The notes beneath the pieces were generated by a model. That model searched no databases and was not told the DNA's origin. It was given only the letters and a program-made list of their open reading frames with translations. A program made the translations under genes and the position numbers. A stretch of 64,000 nucleotides of DNA from Bisporella sp. PMI_857 (taxonomy: Eukaryota > Ascomycota > Leotiomycetes > Helotiales > Helotiaceae), in contig JAJSPD010000001.1 in NCBI GenBank assembly GCA_021307315.1, forward strand, positions 1,962,418 to 2,026,417, in the 5' to 3' direction. Shown here piece after piece: positions 1 through 10,885 of this stretch (position 1 is its first letter; every line of letters begins with the position of its first letter).

Positions 1-1
1 A

Positions 2-954
2 TACCCAGAGTCATATCTTTTGATTGCAGAATTATCTGCTCTCAAGACATGCTATGGGCGTATTAACATGCTTTTTGAGACACTGCTTAACAAAGATACT
101 GACTGAGTGTATTTATAGGCGAGGATGCTATGAACACCACACTTTTGATGGATACATGTCAGCAGGCAGGATGGCGTACGAAAAGCTTGTTCATGGAACA
201 AATCGCTTTATCCTCGCTAGACGGCCGCTTTTACGATCCACAAGGCGAGCACATTGATGTAATCTTCAAACTCTATCCTTGGGAGTTCCTTGTAGAAGAG
301 CGCTTTGGAGAAGCGTGCTTCAAAGACATGGAGACAATTGGCCAGCGTAACGATGCTGGAGAGTATATCGGTGGAACCGTTTGGATTGAAGCGCCATATA
401 AAATGCTGTGGAGCAACAAGGCATTGTTTGCTATTTTATGGGACCTCTTCAAAGACGATCCACGTTCTAGATGGCTTTTGCCCACCTACTTCGAGAATGA
501 GGCCCCTAGCTCGCTTACCAGCTACGCTCGGAAGCCAATCTTTGCTCGGGAAGGCGCAGATGTTCTCTTGCAAGCTGAAGGCCGAGTAATCCAAGATGCC
601 ACCACCGGTGACTATGGTAAAGAAGGATATGTAGTGCAAGAACTTGCATTACTGCCAAATTTCCAGGATGAGCGAAACGTTTCACACTACGCCGTTTTAG
701 GTCTTTGGTTTGTCGATGGTGAAGTTGCGGGGCTAGGTATTCGTGAGGATGAAACCCCTATCACTGCAAATGGATCTAAATTTATTCCGCATTCTATTAA
801 GGATGGGCCAGTGAATTACGAGAGGCAGCCAATCCCCGATCTTGATGAAATTGAGGCGTTACTGTCGATAGAGCAATATGCCGATGCAGGAGATAAGTCT
901 GGTGATTTGCTTGACTATATAGAGCGAGTTGTACAACAGGATGTTGTGGTGTAA
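2..954 (+). CDS. Glutathionylspermidine synthase-like ATP-grasp protein, 3' part (partial, 5' end outside window)
   Basis: The protein matches the C-terminal ATP-grasp domain of the glutathionylspermidine synthase / YgiC-YjfC family, which ligates amines to peptides using ATP. Seen: IFKLYPWEFLVEERFGE, the IEAPYKMLWSNKAL segment, the KPIFAREGADV strand, EGYVVQELALLP and the terminal GLGIREDETPITANGSKF block, in family order. A 59-nt intron is inferred at 60..118 (GT at 60, TAG at 116-118, ACTGAC branch-like site). Splicing c59 to g119 keeps one frame open from base 2 (..YPESYLLIAELSALKTCYGR-EDAMNTTLLM..), so the internal ATG at 130 is not the start. The N-terminal half lies upstream of the window. 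This family is mainly bacterial, so ancient transfer is possible; the substrate in fungi is not known to me. Family assignment is strong, exact reaction is not. Confidence 0.8.
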
Positions 955-1265
955 CTGTTTAACATTGCTCAAATCCGCTTTGCGCAGCTTGGTTTGGTGT
1001 TTGGTGTTTAAAAGAAGGATAAGGATAGCCTACTTGGCAATGCAATTCTACGGTAGATATACTCGGATCCATATTTGTGCATATGGTTGCTTTGGTTTGT
1101 AAAGATATTGTTGCGAGGTATTTCCGTAGGACCAATATATTGGGAATAGTTCACATAGAGTAAATGGACGTGATGAAAGAAAAAGTTTCCTTGGTTACTT
1201 CTATCCAAAGGCGAGGTAGAGGATATATATATGGTGTGTGGTAGGTGGCCCCATATGACACTAGT

Positions 1266-2190
1266 TCAAGGCCCGTACTGCCAAAGACGTAAAGAAGGTT
1301 CTTGACAGTTTGGATGAAGTAACCGCGCCGCTGACAGCCCGAATAAATGGAAATACTGCTGCCACTTAGTAACCAGTTCACGAGGCTCGGTCGGAATAGT
1401 AATAGTCGTAGTTGTATTCGTTGATGATGTCCCTCCAGATGATCGGACCGTCATCATCCCAGTATCCTCGCTCTAGAGAGAACTCCCATCTTCTGAATAT
1501 GGAGTCAGCCGCGCGCAGGCGCTGAAAGCGGCAGCGTCCTAGCAGCACTTTTTCCAAATATGAGCCGTTTTTCCTTCCTACTTCGCATCCACCACAATCT
1601 AAGCTGTCCTAGGAAGAGCTCGGCCTAGGGACTCTAAGATTGATGTTCACCACGCCGTCCATTTTGCGAAGACGTCTTCCGCACGGGACCATGCATACAG
1701 AGAAGGAGGCTCCGGCTGCTCGGCGATAACCCCCAATATCGAGAGGCTGCCGAGAACGCTATCCCAGGTTGTTGGGTCCGTGTAATAACCGCGCCGATAG
1801 GAGTCTCCAATGGGCCGTATGGCCAAGGTCTCCCGCATTTTCTCTCTCGCCTCACAACTAAACAACCCCGTGAGATTCAATTAGCCCTCCACATGAACAT
1901 TGGCTTTGAATGTATCCCCTCCATACAGCATTGTCCTTATTTCATTAGTAATCTGGCGGCAAATGAGAAGGAGTCTAGGTAAGACAACTTTGACGAGACG
2001 GAGAAATTGCAGGGCGATATCGCTGGGATATCTGACAAGAGCCGTCGAGCCCGGTTGGCTCATATTCATCATCCTCTTCGTTGGTATCCTCCCCATCCGT
2101 TGAGGAGACCAGACCCAACACTCTCCCAGTCATAGTGAGGGTAGTCGTTTTCCTCAAAGGAAAAATCGGCTCCACCTGTATCATGCCCAT
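1266..2190 (-). other. Possible spliced hypothetical gene or gene relic
   Basis: Several short open segments lie on the minus strand at 2190-1975, 1880-1647 and 1457-1266. The middle one has ordinary protein-like composition (Trp, Tyr, Cys in a globular pattern; ends SRAEDVFAKWTAW). No single splice chain that joins them convincingly could be built, no known domain was recognised, and no start was fixed. It could be a multi-intron gene, a decayed gene or chance. The rest of 955..2680 shows no gene; a (CA)8 run lies at 2459..2474. Confidence 0.2.
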
Positions 2191-2458
2191 CCCAAGTCCT
2201 GCCGGTGCGCCAGAGCGGCTCGACCCATCCTTCGGGGCGATTTTGGTGGTACGTACATATCGCTAGAATAGGTAAAGCAAAGGCTTTCTGGGATGTAGAA
2301 TGGATAGACCTGAACTTCTAGCGCCAAGAATTGCATTCCGTGTGGAAGGATCAAACGAATTCACTATGCTTCCTTAGTTTGATTGTCTATGGAGATCAAT
2401 CCCGTAGCAAGACCTCCTTGCTCAAAGTATATCTGGAGTCCCATTCTCAGCCACAGCT

Positions 2459-2474
2459 CACACACACACACACA
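2459..2474. repeat. (CA)8 dinucleotide microsatellite
   Basis: Eight perfect CA units, about 200 bp upstream of the dihydroorotate dehydrogenase start. Confidence 0.9.
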
Positions 2475-2680
2475 GGTTACCAGCACTTGATTCAAGCACT
2501 TTATCCCATCAGTTGGAATGCCTTAGGTTTAAGATTACACACGTATAAAATTACTTGGCAGTGGCACTAATCAGGCAAGTCCAACCGTGGCATGAAAAAA
2601 GCTCCCCCTCCCTTCTCCTACCAAACATTTATAACATATGTCTTTTCACAATTGATCTTAACCACCCTCGCATACCTGCC

Positions 2681-4291
2681 ATGCGGAACTCTGCCACGCG
2701 CTTGATGCGCGTTCAATCGCCCTTTTGTCGGAACCCTCTCTCTCCACGATATTTCCCTCGTTTCCATTCGCTGCGCGTCGCCCGTAACTCATCCACGGCT
2801 TCTACAACATCAGATGCGCGATCCCTTGTCGTTCGCCTGAAGAATATATTATATGGTTCTTCAATATCCCTCTTGGCAATCTTTACCTACCTCTACGCTA
2901 CGGATACCAGGGCTAGCGCACACCAATGGCTCGTTGTCCCGCTACTGCGCACAATTTTCCCTGACGCGGAGGATGCACATCATTTTGGAACACGCGCCTT
3001 AAGGACACTTTACAGCCTGAATCTAAATCCGCGTGAACGCAACACAGAGGAGACGGACAAGAATATCGGGGTCACGGTCTTTGGACAGAGGCTACGAAAT
3101 CCAATTGCTACATCAGCAGGCATTGATAAACTAGCGGAAGTACCAGACGCATTGTTTGCATTGGGTCCTGCCATCGTGGAAGTCGGTGGCTGCACACCTT
3201 TCGCACAAGATGGAAATATGCGGCCGCGAGTCTGGAGGATACCAGGTATGCGTGGTTTGGTCAATCGGTATGGTCTCAACTCACGTGGTGCGGACGATAT
3301 GGCGAGCAGACTGAGGGAGAGGGTCAGGGTGTTTGCGAGGAGAAATGGATTAGGAGTGGGAGAGGATGCAGAGAGATATGTGCTGAATGGTGAGGCAGGT
3401 GTCCCGCCGGGAAGCCTGTATGAGGGCAGACTGTTGGCTGTTCAGGTTGCCAAGAACAAAGATACTAAAGGGGATGACATTGAGGCTGTTACTAGGGACT
3501 ATGTGTACTGCGTGGACAAATTGGCACCGTACGCAGATATCCTGGTTGTGAATGTCAGCAGCCCTAATACACCTGGGTTACGGACTTTGCAGAGAGTTGA
3601 ACCCTTGACCAGGATTTTAAAAGGTGTTGTCGGAGCCGCGAAGGCAGTCAAGAGGAAAACGGCACCAAAGGTGATGGTAAAGGTCTCTCCAGATGAGGAT
3701 TCAGATGAGCAAATCGAAGGTATTGCGGAAGCTATTTGGAGAAGTGGTGTCGATGGAGTAATAGTTGGAAACACAACAAATAGGAGAACACATTTGCTTT
3801 CAAGTGACGATCCATTATCTGCAAAGGAACATCAGATATTAACTGAACAAGGAGGATATTCTGGGCCCCAGTTGTTTAGCCGCACCTTAACCTTGGTGAA
3901 GCGTTATAGGTCCCTGCTGGATCAGGGTCCTCCATATGTACCGTCCACACTAGAATCCACTAAGGCTGCTGGTGGTCCTAGTATAATCGATGAACCTGCG
4001 TCAACAGTTACTGAGAAGCTTCAAATTGGCAAGGAAGCCATTAGCTCCGCCGTAGTAGAAATGGGTGGCAAATTGGTTTCCTCCCTTCGCGGCGAAGACC
4101 GAAAGGTTATCTTTGCAACAGGTGGTATTGCCAGTGGGAAGCAGGCTACCGATGTATTGAACGCCGGCGCTGACGTTGCTATGGTATACACGGCGATTAT
4201 ATATGGAGGCGTAGGCACTGTTTCAAGGATCAAGCAAGAGATGCGAGGATCCATTTCCCATAACCCTACTGCGCATGATGGAAGTGAATAA
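2681..4291 (+). CDS. URA9: Mitochondrial dihydroorotate dehydrogenase (class 2)
   Basis: Oxidises dihydroorotate to orotate in pyrimidine synthesis, passing electrons to ubiquinone at the mitochondrial inner membrane. The 536-aa, intron-free product starts at the ATG at 2681. The frame is open further upstream to 2555, but the 2681 ATG opens with an Arg/Ser-rich mitochondrial presequence (MRNSATRLMRVQ), followed by a membrane segment (SSISLLAIFTYLYA) as in class-2 enzymes. Conserved blocks follow in order: AGIDKLAEVPDALFALGPAIVEVGG, NRYGLNSRGADDMA, LLAVQVAKNKDT, NVSSPNTPGLRTLQ (with the catalytic Ser of class 2), KVSPDEDSDEQI, VIVGNTTNRR, GGYSGPQLF and the FMN-phosphate site ATGGIASGKQA / VYTAIIYGGVGTV. 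The AGIDK-H position reads Leu (AGIDKLAE) where relatives usually have His; its effect is unknown. Symbol follows the yeast URA9 / Aspergillus pyrE usage. Confidence 0.93.
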   Translation: MRNSATRLMRVQSPFCRNPLSPRYFPRFHSLRVARNSSTASTTSDARSLVVRLKNILYGSSISLLAIFTYLYATDTRASAHQWLVVPLLRTIFPDAEDAHHFGTRALRTLYSLNLNPRERNTEETDKNIGVTVFGQRLRNPIATSAGIDKLAEVPDALFALGPAIVEVGGCTPFAQDGNMRPRVWRIPGMRGLVNRYGLNSRGADDMASRLRERVRVFARRNGLGVGEDAERYVLNGEAGVPPGSLYEGRLLAVQVAKNKDTKGDDIEAVTRDYVYCVDKLAPYADILVVNVSSPNTPGLRTLQRVEPLTRILKGVVGAAKAVKRKTAPKVMVKVSPDEDSDEQIEGIAEAIWRSGVDGVIVGNTTNRRTHLLSSDDPLSAKEHQILTEQGGYSGPQLFSRTLTLVKRYRSLLDQGPPYVPSTLESTKAAGGPSIIDEPASTVTEKLQIGKEAISSAVVEMGGKLVSSLRGEDRKVIFATGGIASGKQATDVLNAGADVAMVYTAIIYGGVGTVSRIKQEMRGSISHNPTAHDGSE

Positions 4292-4866
4292 TTTGTACGT
4301 AGTACGAGTTATAACCAAGATTTAATCTGCCCAAATTTGGTACGGATAAGGTATATTTTTGTTTCAATTGCGTACCTACTTGTATGCTTACACGCATGTC
4401 AGGAGACTGAATTCGCAGTGTAGGATTTGTTTCCCGCTTATACACTATCGATATTGCCGATGCTAATAAAGACGGAATAGGGTTATGACGAAATTAGTTA
4501 GGTACAATATAAATCTACAGCTAGAAAGGCAGAGGAAGAGAAGGAAACGAAAAAGACGCTGTAGAATTATCCTTTTGCCAAGCCGTGCATGAGGATTTTT
4601 GCCATATAAACCAGATTACTTGGGAGAGCTCATCTCTCATCCTCTCTCGTCTTTGTGTATGCTTCTTGAGATGCCAATTTATCGAACCATTGATGAATAT
4701 GTAGTAGATTCTGTGAAATATGGTCGCATGGATACTGGATGCTGTTGGGATGTGTAACTGAAAGTGGATATTGATCCATCCTGTTGGCTGAGTACGAGTT
4801 TCAGCCTGAGGCACCAACAACAGGCTTGGAGCAATTTAATCACCTCGAAAACCTACAAAATATTCA
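4292..4866. other. Intergenic, no feature seen
   Basis: AT-rich spacer between two genes on the same strand. It must hold the 3' UTR of the dehydrogenase and the promoter of MSS1. No convincing ORF, RNA gene or repeat was seen. Confidence 0.6.
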
Positions 4867-6779
4867 ATGGCACATAGAGACGGAGCCTTAATAAGATTCT
4901 CATTATATGCACGGCATGCTTGCAACTTGCGCTTGAATCTGCCGGTTTCATTTCGAACAGCCAAACATCTTTGCACATCCGACTATCGTCATAAGAAGCA
5001 CGCTACGGGTAGCTTCATCTGCATTCCAGGTTGGCGGAGGTCATTGTTCTCCTTTGCGGCTCAATCCCAAGTCTCGTCCAATTCCGAATTTGAAACAATA
5101 TATGCTTTGTCGACAGGTCCAGGCAAAGCTGGTATAGCCATTATTCGTATATCTGGGCCAGCATGCTTTGACGTAAGGTGGCCCAAAGTGCTTGAATACT
5201 TCTGGTTGTACTTAATTGACGCTTATAGATATACAATGGGCTGTGTTCTACGCAACCATATCCCAAGCCTAGATATGCCTCCGTAAGGACTCTGTACGAT
5301 CCAGTCAAGCAGTCGGAAGTGCTCGACTCCGATGCATTAGTTCTTCATTTCCCAGCACCGAGAACCGTCACTGGAGAGGATATTCTAGAGTTACATGTAC
5401 ATGGTGGATCTGCTACAATCAGAGCCGTTTTAGCTGCTATCCCACGCTGTTCTTCGAAGTTTTCAATAAGATATGCAGAACCAGGAGAATTTACCCGCCG
5501 AGCTTTTCAAAATGATCGGCTTGACCTTTCGCAGGTAGAGGCATTGAGCGATACATTGTCAGCGGAGACCGAACAACAACGCCGCGCAGCTGTACGAGGC
5601 AATTCAAGAATTCTTGGCCGAACATACGAGAAATGGCGCCAGCAATTATTATATGCGCGTGGAGAATTGGAGGCGTTGATAGACTTTTCGGAAGACCAGC
5701 ATTTTGATGAATCGCCTGCTGAGTTACTGAAGAGTGTCTCAGATCAAGCAGAAGTTATGCTAAACTCGATAAGCTCGCATAAAGAAGCTAGCCATCGGGG
5801 ACAGTTGCTGAAGCGCGGAATACGAATTGCATTGATCGGACCTCCTAACGCTGGAAAGAGCTCTTTACTTAATCAAATAGTTGGCCGTGAGGCTTCGATC
5901 GTAAGCTCGGAGGCTGGGACTACAAGGGACATCGTCGAAGTCAGTCTTGACATCAGAGGATATCTATGCACATTTGCGGATACAGCTGGGCTTAGAGGTG
6001 ACTCCATTGTGAATGAGACTCAGGGATTATTGGTAGATCCTGCAATTGGAGAAATTGAGAAAGAAGGCATTCGGCGCGCAAAGATAAAAGCCAGCCAGTC
6101 AGATGTTATAATTGCACTTGCTTACTGCAAACCTGCTTCCGGTTCAATCAAAGAGAGGCACGAGCCAGAAATTGTCATCGATGAACTATCGATGACTACA
6201 GCAATGAACGCTCGGCATTCACTTATCGTTGTCAACAAGGTAGATTCTGATATTTATGGGAACAAATACTCAGAACTCCCTGAAAACTGGAGAAGAAAGC
6301 TATATATGGTGCAAAAGAGAGCCGGAGTAGCCAAAAGCACTGATGCCGATCTCCCTGCTGCACTGATGATCTCATGCAAAGATGCGCAGCTGGGAAAGGC
6401 AGTCACCTCTGAGAGTGGTGCGGGCAATATCAGACTTCTAGTTGACAAACTTGCAACGATTTTTGAAGAGATGACAAATCTTCCAACAGATATGGAAGAT
6501 CTGTTAGGCGTCACAGAACGTCAACGTCAGCTTTTAGTAGCCTGCGCAAAGCATTTAAACTTATTCATCAACGAAGCCCGAACAGGTAATGGAGAATGTG
6601 ATATAGTTCTCGCAGCTGAACATCTCCGATCGGCAGCCAATTGTCTCTCGCGCATTATAGGTCGAGGAGAAGCGAGTGATATAGAGGAAGTTCTTGGTGT
6701 CGTGTTTGAGAAGTACTTTATCTCTCTTTGTCTTGTGAATACTTTACTAACTATTATTAGATTTTGTGTCGGAAAATAA
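4867..6779 (+). CDS. MSS1: Mitochondrial tRNA modification GTPase MSS1/MnmE
   Basis: MSS1 (bacterial MnmE/TrmE) works with MTO1/GidA to install the cmnm5/tm5-type modification at the wobble uridine of mitochondrial tRNAs. Inferred structure: exons 4867..5172, 5229..6712 and 6761..6779, giving 602 aa. Intron 1 (56 nt, GTAAGG..TAG) restores PACFD-IYNGLC..PKPRYASVRTLYDP. Intron 2 (48 nt, GTACTT..CTAAC..TAG) joins GVVFEK to the C-terminal FCVGK, the family's Cys-containing signature; this intron is a multiple of three and stop-free, so an unspliced reading hides it. Seen: mitochondrial-type N-terminus, the formyl-THF-binding N domain (TVTGEDILELHVHGG), G1 GPPNAGKSS, G2 GTTRDIVE, G3 DTAGLRG, G4 NKVD, and the helical C domain. 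Length is normal. Confidence 0.93.
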
Positions 6780-6910
6780 TATCGTAGAGTAATCAAACTA
6801 GAATTGCTTCAAATACTTCTTAAAATCTAAGTGTTAGGATACCTATCACCGTACAAAAGGCGTAGTAGCTATTGACTACGCTCTTGCGGTAGTGATATTA
6901 GTTCCTTGGT

Positions 6911-7030
6911 TCTTGACTATCAGATTCTAAACTAAGGTTACAGTCTACAAAGTAGGCGTAGGCGTGGCCCATAATTACGTGCTCCGGTGGTCCGCGTGAC
7001 CTTGATTGTATGCATACTAACATTGGCAAC
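6911..7030. repeat. Repeat D, copy 1 (unclassified)
   Basis: The stretch reading gtctacaaagtaggcg.. to ..cgtgaccttgattg resembles 17690..17764 plus 17938..18000, where an LTR interrupts it. Both copies lie near retroelement relics. No coding capacity. The rest of 6780..7111 shows nothing. Confidence 0.5.
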
Positions 7031-7111
7031 TCTCCAAAAGAGCCTGGAAACCATTCTTTGTAACCTAATAGCAATTCTCTTCTCTTTTGCTTTCTCTCAT
7101 TCTCTAGGCAC

Positions 7112-7346
7112 TGTGACAACTCAAGGCGAACAGGGATCTCGATCCGTAGGTCTCAGGAAGAGGGACTCAAAGGTGTGAACGACTATCAATTGTTATAACG
7201 AAGAGAACAAGCTACAGACAGAAGAAGGGAAGGAAAGCAGCGCTTTATATACAGGAGACTGGCCAGGGGCCAGTGTAAGCGAGGCCCTGTGGTGTCAGGA
7301 GGCCGAGCCCCAAGGGGCTCTAAGCTAGGTAGGGCCATGGCTGGCA
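7112..7346 (-). repeat. LTR-A, 3' LTR of a decayed copia element
   Basis: About 235 bp; on the plus strand it starts tgtgacaactcaaggcg. It shares most of its length with the solo copies at 31514..31741, 44984..45219 and 49400..49687. It abuts the end of a minus-strand copia RNase H reading frame with a purine-rich stretch between, as expected for a 3' LTR. That links family A to this copia lineage. The outer end (ctggca) is mutated from the family's cgtgaca. Confidence 0.75.
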
Positions 7347-8700
7347 CTGGTTGGCCTCTCTTGCGTCCCTTTATCCTCCCTTATTCCCGTTCCACCCATT
7401 CTACAACCTTCAGATCTAGGTGGTTCGTGTCCATCAGCTGCTTCAGGGCTGTAAATGCCTTGCTCTTGGTCATAGAATCGGCAGGGTTGCTGTCGCCATC
7501 GATCCACCTGACTTCCGTGATTTCTCTGCGTTCGTATGATTGACGGAGGCACATGATATCAATCATAAAGCGTTTCTCTTGAGTAGCACCCAACCTGACA
7601 AGACACTCATAAAGAGACTTGGAGTCCGTACCGAGAATTAGAAGTAAATCGATCTTTAGCACTAGTTCAATCGTAGCTTTTAGCGTAGCACCAATATCGA
7701 ATCCATGGCCCATTGCGTAGAGCTCGAAAGCTTAGAACGCTTCTTATTACTCTTTTGCACTTAACTGAGGACCAGTGGATAACGTTAGCTTTCTGTGCTG
7801 CGTCTGCTAATACTACAACGTAGCCTATTTGTTGTCACGGCACGTAGGATAAGAGCAACGGCTCAAAGTAATACGGGTAAGAATCGAGGTCGAGAGGAGC
7901 GTATATGAGTCTTTTTATTGAATTGTCGATCTTATTAAAAGGGTATCAATGGAAGCTCGTGCTGTACGCAAGGTCTGCCCTATTGCAGTGGTTCGGGGAG
8001 GATGTATTGGCTTGATTGTAATACAAATTAGGAGTTTTACCCTTTCATCGACGACTAAGTTATGACATAAGGTTATGGCCTATACCTTACGGGTGGGCTA
8101 CACCACCAATTCTCAACAGATCTGCTATTAAAGGCGTTTATTAAGGGTTGTTACGTCGTTCTTGTCGGGATCAGTCACCTGGGCAGCAAAGGATAGGTCG
8201 AAAGAAGCTTCTGGTTGGCACACAGAAGCTATATAAGCCCCTTTAGCCCGTTGAGCGACGTATTGTTCCTTTGTCGACAATTTGAAGTCGTTGCGGTCCG
8301 TAAAGCGTATAGTGCAGCGTCGAATTTGATTGGTTGGTGGACTGTAAAGTACTCACGTTCCTTTGCAAAGAATCAAGCTTTCTCGGGTTGTTCCTGTTCG
8401 GCCCTTGCAAATGCTTCATCCGCGAGGAATAGAGTATCGTCGGTTTGAAGGCCGACTAGACCGAAGCTATTCTCATTGTGCCACAGTAAGCAAAGGTCGT
8501 AAGTCGAAGGGTTCATGTGCAATTTTTTGACGTAGTGGTTGTGATAAGTTTTGAGCCAGTGGTCACCGGCTCCGGGAACGCTATACAAAGGCTTGACGAC
8601 CTTTAGAACCGAACCTTTTTCAATGCTTAGCTCGAGGCCGAGCTCGTGGGGTAGCTTGATATAGAAATCACGGTTCAGCTTCGTGATCGATTGAACGTAA
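7347..8700 (-). pseudogene. Ty1/copia pol relic (RT/RNase H end), interrupted by a solo LTR
   Basis: On the minus strand the segment 7713-7381 encodes a copia RNase H C-terminus (TDSKSLYECL, RQSYERREITEVRWIDG, NPADSMTK). 8588-8373 encodes a copia reverse-transcriptase piece (LCLLWHNENSFGLVGLQTDD, where the RT active-site YVDD is LQTDD). Frames are broken by stops and shifts. The segment 7700..8280 is closely similar to 34920..35340. A copia-type solo LTR (7933..8118) sits inside. Not functional. Confidence 0.8.
7933..8118 (+). repeat. Solo LTR of the young copia family (target duplication GATCT)
   Basis: 186 bp closely related to the LTRs of the full-length copia at 56717..62399 (shared tgctgtacgcaaggtctgcc and ccaattctcaaca). 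It is flanked by the direct repeat gatct (7928..7932, 8119..8123). The related copia relic at 34920..35340 has the uninterrupted site. The first dinucleotide has decayed from TG to TA. Confidence 0.85.
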
Positions 8701-8739
8701 GCCTACGAAATATCTCTCAAATACAGCTTAGTACTTGGG

Positions 8740-10070
8740 CTTTGCAATACAGCTGCAATACAAAGGATCAAGCAGCTTTGTCCAGCTCTGTCGTATCGAG
8801 GTCCATAACGGTTGTTCCGACGCCTCTTTTTCTTGTAGAATACCAAGCTGTAGCCGTGCGCAAAGTGCTATATTTGCGACGGGTTCGTACAGAAGTGGGA
8901 ACTTGGCTGGGAGCGGGTGAGTTAGTGGCCTGGAAAGCGCGCAGCTTGTAGTGCGCTGGAAACTGGTAGTGTTGATGTAATCGCGCTAGAAGCAGTGGTG
9001 TCCTCTTCTTGACGTAAAGTAACTTCTGTGTGAATAGAAGGCTGGCTGCAGGGGACTCGCACTGACAAATCTGGTGCGAGAGTAGAGCTCGGGGAATGGC
9101 AATGCGTGGCTTTTAGTTGTAGCCTGGCTGCTGAGCCGGCTCGCCAAAGCCGAGCTATTTCTGCTTTGTGGGGAGAAGGCCAGCCCAGCTTTGGTCGAAA
9201 AGGGCACTCGATAGCATCTGCTGGGTGAGGGCCGTGGCAGTGTATGCACTGAGGGGGGCACTGGTGGGGCGTGTGAGAAGCGGGCTGTGTGTGAGTCTTT
9301 TAAGTGCTCGATCGAGCCGCAAAGACGACAGCGGAGAGGGCGAGCGCAAAAACGCTTGTTATGCCAAAGAAAGCATCGGCTGCATTGGACGAAATTGACC
9401 TTGTTTTTTTGGAAAGAGTCTAGAAGTTGCTCCGCAGCTGAACAAAATTAATGACTTAGGAAATAAGAAAGACGAGCTTATTCTAACTATTCAAGAAGTC
9501 GGGTAGTTGTAGTCAGCCGATTGGCTTTCTTTGGTTTGTTCGACGTATGCTGGAGATAACCCGAGAGAAGATGTAAAAGCTTGTAACAAAGCTTCAGTTG
9601 TAACGGGTATGCTTGTTACGGAAGTTCCGTTTAGGCTGGTGTAGGCTTTAAGGACCAAAGTGAGCTTATAGCTTTTAAGGTTTTGTGCTTCTTCGGCAGA
9701 ACAGTTTCCGTCCGCAAGGAAAAGAATTTGGATTTCTTAGATCCGCGTAACTAAAGTAGTTCACGTAGCAAAGGAAGTTGGGCAAAGAGCAAGTCCGGAG
9801 TTAACAGTCTGTACTTCACGAATTTACTTTTAGAAGCCAGCTTTCTGTAAAATGTCGTGCACAGCGTAGCTTGAGAGTTATCGGTACAGGTGGGAAGAGT
9901 GTAAGCGAACAAAAAGTCGGCTATCTGAAAGTTCTTGTTTCGAAGAGGGTTTCAGGGACTTTCGGGTAGCTGTTGACGAAGTAGATGCATTTGCAGCTGC
10001 AGTTTTTGTTACGCTGGCATAGGTCGGTTCAGGGTTGAAGGCAGTTTTGCTGGCAGGTGCTTTTGTGCTG
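8740..10070 (-). pseudogene. Tad1-like LINE ORF1 (gag-like) relic
   Basis: The minus strand is a broken copy of the ORF1 better preserved at 40825..41952: the same order of a Pro/Ser/Ala-rich tail, Cys-rich knuckle region and N-terminal region, with parallel wording at the DNA level (cccagctttggtcgaaaagggcactcg, gtgtatgcactgaggggggcactgg). Multiple stops and shifts remove coding capacity. Unlike the 40-kb copy it extends further toward the ORF1 N-terminus (to about 10070), where it meets the Helitron relic. Confidence 0.6.
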
Positions 10071-10729
10071 TGTGGTAATTAATCTCATTTATACCAGCAT
10101 TAAGAGTCGTAAGCAAAGCTCGATTGCCAAACGCGTTGACGGGATCACCTTTAGCAAGATCGAGGGTGGGTAAATTTGGTCAATGAGAGCGGCCAAATTC
10201 GAAGGTTGAGAAATATAGGAAGGAGGTCAACCGATCCGTAGTACTCTGGCCGAAAGCTTAAGTCTTGCAGCCATTGCACGAATTGCGGGCTGTTATCCTC
10301 GTTACGGACTCGCATATTCAACCGTAAACGCAATACTCGAAATCGATACCAAAGCGGTAAGCGCTGCAAAGAAGCCGTAACTATATCAGCTCGAGACCTG
10401 TTAAGCACCACAGGTAATATCTGTGCAAAATCTCCTCTTAAGATTACGGGTACGCCTCCAAACAAAACATCGTCATCCGTAGACTTCAAATCGCAAACAG
10501 CTGATGAACTACTTGAAAGCAGAACTTGTGTTGCATAAGCACTTCATCCCATATAATCAAATCGACCTGAGCCAGCTCTCTGGCATCCGCCGAATTCTTA
10601 GCAATCCCACTTACGGAGTCCTCGTGTAAAGCAAAAGGGATCTTAAAGCGAGAATGAGAAGTACGGCCATCCGGAAGTAACAAAGTTGCAATACTCGTAG
10701 AAGCTACACATAGAAATGTTTTGCCTTGG

Positions 10730-10850
10730 TGTCAGGTTCCGTACTGGTATATGTAGTAGGATAAGCTTTCTGACATGCGACGTCGGATATTGTACCTTTT
10801 TGGCCCGCTTAGTGCTGTGGTAAAGCTTATCAACCCTAGCATCTGACACT
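10730..10850 (-). repeat. Repeat H, copy 1
   Basis: About 115 bp (tgtcaggttccgtactgg.. on the plus strand) that reappears inverted at 44848..44961 with few differences. It lies between the Helitron helicase piece and the pogo-like transposon, so it is part of what interrupts the helicase. Class unknown. Confidence 0.6.
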
Positions 10851-10885
10851 TGGCCTCGATAAAAGTGATAACCGATATCCCTGTT

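Noticed and set aside
2555..2680. In-frame extension upstream of the dihydroorotate dehydrogenase ATG
   Set aside because: The residues do not look like a mitochondrial leader; the ATG at 2681 starts a typical presequence.
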